Part shown: piece by piece, positions 1-6,000 of the stretch
Position numbering within the stretch: position 1 is the stretch's first letter
How the letters are laid out: every line of letters starts with the position of its first letter
Source: CAYGTK01 sp964352775
Lineage (GTDB): Bacteria > Bacteroidota > Bacteroidia > Chitinophagales > CAIOSU01
Reading direction: 5' to 3'
Assembly (NCBI GenBank): GCA_964352775.1
Contig: CAYGTK010000192.1
Location: forward strand, 1-7,902
Length of the DNA stretch: 7,902 nt
The notes under the pieces: generated by a model
What the model saw: the letters and a program-made list of their open reading frames with translations, nothing else
The model's database searches: none
Told to the model about the DNA's origin: nothing
Made by a program: the position numbers and the translations under genes

Positions 1-3000
1 CCTACACAGTAACTATTACCGATCAATTGGGATGTACTCATGTTGATCAAGCTACAATAAACCAGCCAGCGCAGTTAGTAGTTAATGTAAATGGCCAAGA
101 TGCGTCATGCGATATAGCTAGTGATGGTACTGCTAATGCTACTATTAACGGTGGAACTACTCCATATACTTTTTCTTGGAGCAATGGGGCAACTACAGAA
201 GATATTAATACACTGGCACCAGGTACTTATACCTTAACGGTAACTGATGCCAATGGATGTACAGCAACAGATAACGCAACTATTGGTGGGCCAGCAAATG
301 TATTAACTGCCAATGCTACGGCAACAGATGTTAAATGCTTTGGTGGTAACGATGGTAGTATAGACTTAACCGTAAGCGGCGGAACAACGCCATACACATA
401 TACTTGGAGTAACGGAGCTACAACAGAAGACTTGAATGGTCTATCTGCATTTAGCCCAATATACAATGTGACCATTACCGATGCGAATGGATGTACAGCA
501 ACTGCTACAGCTACTATAGAGCAACCAGGTCCATTAACTTTAGGAGCAACCCCTAACATGGTAAACTGTAAAGACGGAAACGATGGGTCGATCGACCTAA
601 CCGTTTCTGGTGGAACAGCACCATTTACTTACTCTTGGAATACAGGAGCAACAACGGAAGACATCACAGGACTAACTGCTGGTACTTACACCGTTGATGT
701 AGTAGATGCAAATGGTTGTCAAGCAACAGTAACCCAATCAGTTGGTGAGCCAGATGCTATTAGCTTAACGCTTAACCCAAGTGCAACGGATTGTAATGGT
801 TCAGATGATGGTTCAATAGACTTGAGCGTATCAGGCGGAACATCTCCATACACTTACGCTTGGAGCAACGGGGCATCAACAGAAGATATTTCTAGCTTAG
901 GTAGCGGAACATATACGGTAACGGTAACCGATGCTAACGGATGTACAGCATCAGACGATGCTACCATATCTCAACCAGACCTTTTAACTGCAGGCGCAAC
1001 ATCAGTAGATGTAAAATGCTTTGGTGGAAACGACGGAAGCGTTACGGCAACTGCAAATGGCGGAACAACTCCATATACCTATGCTTGGAGCAATGGAGCT
1101 ACCACGGCAATGGCTAGTGGCCTATCAATCGGTACTTACACAGTAACGGTAACAGATGCGAACAACTGTACGGCAACTGCACAAGAAACGACAGAACAAC
1201 CGGGTCCTTTAACATTAGGAGCAACACCTACCATGATAGATTGTAAAGACGGAAACGACGGATCTATTGATCTAACCGTTTCTGGTGGAACAGCACCATT
1301 TACTTATGCTTGGAACACAGGAGCAACAACAGAAGACATCACTGGACTAACCGCTGGTACTTACACGGTGAACGTGGTAGATGCCAATGGTTGTGATGCA
1401 ACAGTAACCCAATCAGTGGGTGAGCCAGATGCTATCAGCTTATCAATTTCTGGTACGGATGTAGATTGCTATGGCGATAATACTGGGTCAGCAGACTTAA
1501 GTGTAACTGGTGGAACATCTCCATATACTTATGCATGGAGCAATAGTGCAACAACAGAAGATATTAGCAACTTAACTGCTGGTACTTACACGGTAACAGT
1601 AACGGATGCGAACAACTGTACTGCTACAAAGCAGGTAGTTATCGATCAACCAGATGATCTGGATGTGAACGGACAGGTAAGCGACCTTAGCTGTAACAGT
1701 AGTCAGATATGCACGGCAACTCGCTATAGTGCAAATAACCACGCTCTAGTTATAAATGGTTACGATGGATTGACTTTTGCTACCGATTTCCGTTTCGATG
1801 GAAATGGTGGCTTACTAGAATACCTACCGAATGACATGTTGAAATTATCAGGTTCTGTTTTTGCAGAGAATGACCCTAACAAGTCTTTTGATATTGTAGT
1901 ATGGTTCAGCAACCCATTGAACTGGACGGATTGGCAAGCACAAGGTGGCGACTGGAAAGGAAATGCAGGTACAGTAGGTAATAACTTCCAAAACTGGACT
2001 TACTGGGATATTGATGCAAGTAAGCAAAACGTATTCGTAGGAACGAATGACTACGCTGGCGATACTTTGGTGATCATAAAAGATAACCAGTCACCACAAT
2101 TCGGTTTACAGATCGGATTGGCGGCAAATGATAAAAATGGGAATTTCGGAGCCTCTACTTGGTTCCGTTTTACAGGTGACGGTACAGGTAAAGGTGATTT
2201 CAACCTTAACTTAGACTGTATTACTGAACCATGTGATGGTGCTATTGATGTAACCACTACTGGTGGAACAACTTCATATACTTACGCTTGGAGTAATGGT
2301 TCTTCTATGGAGGACTTGAGCGGGCTTTGTCCGGGTACTTACACAGTAACGGTAATGGATGCTAATGGATGTACGGAAGAAAAGACGTTCACAATTGATG
2401 AGCCAACTCACTTAATAGCAACTACTTCTGCTACTAACGTAAGTTGTTTTGGCGGAAATGACGGTTCTGCTTCAGTAAGTGTAACAGGTGGAACAGCGCC
2501 ATTAACGTATGCTTGGAGCAATGGTGCCACTACCGCAACCATTAACGGATTATCTGCAGGTACTTACACAGTAACGGTAACCGATGCTAACGGATGTGAT
2601 GATGTTCGCACGGCTATAGTTACGCAACCAGGACCATTAACTTTAGGAGCAACACCAACGATGGTAGATTGTAAAGACGCTTCTACAGGTTCTATCGACT
2701 TAACAGTTTCAGGTGGAACGGCACCATTTACATACTCTTGGAACACAGGAGCAACAACTGAAGACATTACAGGATTAACTGCTGGCACTTACACCGTGAT
2801 GGTAGTAGATGCTAATGGTTGTGATGCCACAGTAACGCAAGCAGTTGGTGAGCCAGATGCAATAGCCTTGACACTTACACCGAGTGCAACAGACTGTAAT
2901 GGTTCAGATGATGGAAACATCGACTTGAGTGTACAAGGTGGAACATTCCCGTACACTTATGCTTGGAGTACAGGAGCCACAACAGAAGATATATCTAGCC

Positions 3001-6000
3001 TAGGTTCTGGAACGTACAGCGTGACAGTAACCGATGCAAACGGATGTACAGCAACAGATGATGCGACTATCAGCCAACCAGACCTATTAACTGCTAGCGC
3101 AACATCAACTGATGTAAGCTGCTTTGGTGGAAACAATGGAAGTGTAGACTTGACTGTTAATGGTGGGACAACACCGTATACCTATAATTGGAGCAACGGC
3201 GCAGTGACGGAAGATATAAGCGGGTTGAGTGCCTTTTCTCCAATTTATTCAGTAACGATTACCGATGCTAATGGTTGTACTGCAGCCGCTCAAGCAACAG
3301 TCAACCAACCTGGTCCATTAACGCTTGGAGCAACACCTACAATGGTAGATTGTAAAAATGCTTCAACAGGTTCAATAGACTTGACAGTATCAGGCGGAAC
3401 ATCTCCATTTACTTATTCTTGGAACACAGGAGCCACAACAGAAGACATTACAGGACTAACTGCTGGCATTTACACCGTAATGGTAGTAGATGCAAACGGT
3501 TGTGATGCAACGGTAACCCAATCAGTTGGTGAGCCAGATGCAATAGCCTTGACACTTACACCGAGTGCAACAGACTGTAATGGTTCAGATGATGGAAACA
3601 TCGACTTGAGTGTACAAGGTGGAACATTCCCGTACACTTATGCTTGGAGTACAGGAGCCACAACAGAAGATATATCTAGCCTAGGTTCTGGAACGTACAG
3701 CGTGACAGTAACCGATGCAAACGGATGTACAGCAACAGATGATGCGACTATCAGCCAACCAGACCTATTAACTGCTAGCGCAACATCAACTGATGTAAGC
3801 TGCTTTGGTGGAAACAATGGAAGTGTAGACTTGACTGTTAATGGTGGGACAACACCGTATACCTATAATTGGAGCAACGGCGCAGTGACGGAAGATATAA
3901 GCGGGTTGAGTGCCTTTTCTCCAATTTATTCAGTAACGATTACCGATGCTAATGGTTGTACTGCAGCCGCTCAAGCAACAGTCAACCAACCTGGTCCATT
4001 AACGCTTGGAGCAACACCTACAATGGTAGATTGTAAAAATGCTTCAACAGGTTCAATAGACTTGACAGTAAGCGGTGGAACAGCACCATTCACATACTCT
4101 TGGAATACAGGAGCAACAACGGAAGACATCAGTGGACTAACTGCTGGCACTTACACCGTAATGGTAGTAGATGCTAACGGTTGTGATGCAACTGTAACGC
4201 AAGCAGTTGGTGAGCCAGATGCAATAGCCTTGACACTTACACCGAGTGCAACAGACTGTAATGGTTCAGATGATGGAAACATCGACTTGAGTGTACAAGG
4301 TGGAACATTCCCGTACACTTATGCTTGGAGTACAGGAGCAACAACAGAAGATATATCTAGCCTAGGTTCAGGTACTTACACGGTAACAGTAACTGACGTT
4401 AACGGATGTACAGCAACAGATAATGCAACTATCAGTCAACCAGACCTATTAACAGCAAGCGCAACATCAATTGATGTAAGCTGCTTTGGTGGAAACAATG
4501 GTAGTGTAGACTTAACAGTTCAAGGCGGAACAACTCCATACACTTATGCATGGAGCAACGGCGCAACTACGGAAGATCTTAACGGTCTATCTGCATTCAT
4601 CCCAACATTCAGTGTAACTATCACTGATGCGAACGGATGTACAGCAACTGCTCAAGCAATGGTTAACCAGCCAGGTCCATTGACTTTGGGTGCAACACCA
4701 ACCATGGTAAGTTGTAAGGATGGAAATGATGGTTCTATAGACTTAATAGTTCAAGGTGGAACTTCACCATTTACTTACTCTTGGAACACTGGCGCAACAA
4801 CGGAAGACATCAGCGGATTAACCGCAGATACTTACACTGTAATGGTAGTAGATGCTAACGGTTGTGATGCAACGGTAACCCAATCAGTTGGTGAGCCAGA
4901 TGCAATTTCGTTGACCTTAACGCCAACAGATGCTATCTGTAATGGTAATGCAAATGGTTCAATTGACTTAAGCGTAACAGGCGGAACATCGCCATACACA
5001 TATGCTTGGAGCAATAGCAGTACGTTACAAGATCCTAGTGGATTAACTGCTGGTGCGTACGCAGTAACCGTAACAGATGCGAACGGGTGCTCGGCTACTG
5101 ATAACACAACTATAGATGAGCCTAATACCTTGGTAGCTTCTATAACTGGTACAGATGTAGCTTGTTTTGGTGACACTACAGGTAGTGCTATCGCTTCTGC
5201 TGCAGGTGGAACAGTTCCATACACTTATGCTTGGAGTAATGGTGCAACTACAGCTTCTATCATTGAATTGATAGCAGGTACTTATACCGTAACCATTACT
5301 GATGCTAATGGCTGTGATGATACCGAAACGGTAACTATAGATGAGCCTACTCCATTGGAATTGAGCTTTACGAAAACCGACTTGGCTTGTAACAGCAACC
5401 AAATGTGTGTTGCTGATGCATATTCACCAACTGGACATGCGGTATGGTTACCGAATCTTCCAGGTGGGGTATCAAGTGATTTCTTCTTCGATGGAAATAA
5501 AGGAACAGTGAAGTATTTGCCAAATGGTGAGATACAATTAACAGGTACTGTTTTCAACGAAACCGATATGACCAAAGCCTTTGAAATAGAGGTGTGGTTC
5601 CATGATCCATTGAACTGGACCGATTGGCAAGCACAAGGTGGCGATTGGAAAGGTAATGCCAGCAGGGTAGGTACTCGCTTCCAAGATTGGACATACTACG
5701 AAATAGACGAAAGCAAGAGCAACCTATTCATTGGATTCAACGACTATGCTGGAGATACTTTGATCATCACGAATGATGCAGGTAACTCGCAGTTCCGTTT
5801 CCAAATTGGTGACCGTGCTAACGATAAGAATAACAACAGTTTAGGTGCAGCTACTTGGTTTACTTATACAGGTAGCTGGAGCGGCAGGGGAGACTTCAAT
5901 TTAAATTTGAACTGCCCTACAACTACAGGTTGTGACGGAGCAATTGACTTGACTTCTACAGGTGGAACCAGTCCATATACTTTTGTATGGAGCAACGGAG

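Noticed and set aside
227..559. Open frame of 110 codons on the minus strand; similar ones at 2564-2788, 4832-5224, 5282-5575, 6431-6646 and 7334-7564
   Set aside because: They recur at equivalent places in the repeats and their proteins are antisense readings of the same module. The codon bias of the + strand frame leaves few stops on the opposite strand. None has its own start context or family signature.
3..1655. HYR, PKD or cadherin repeats as the module family
   Set aside because: These are similar in size and beta-rich, but the DGSIDLTV-GGTxPYTYxWSNG-TEDI-GTYTVTVTDANGC order matches SprB repeats and lacks the usual motifs of those families.
1656..2408. Inserted domain as a recent horizontal acquisition
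   Set aside because: Base composition and codon choice look like the adjacent repeats, and a diverged second copy sits at the same module position, so the insertion is not recent.
2842..4070. The 681-bp duplication as a mobile element
   Set aside because: There is no transposase, inverted terminal repeat or target-site duplication; the unit is three protein modules in frame, so recombination between repeats explains it.
5043..5402. Ser/Tyr/Cys-rich frame of 119 codons on the minus strand, and a similar one at 7257-7460
   Set aside because: This is another antisense frame of the repeats, with low-complexity composition and no recognisable domain; it overlaps the strong + strand frame completely.
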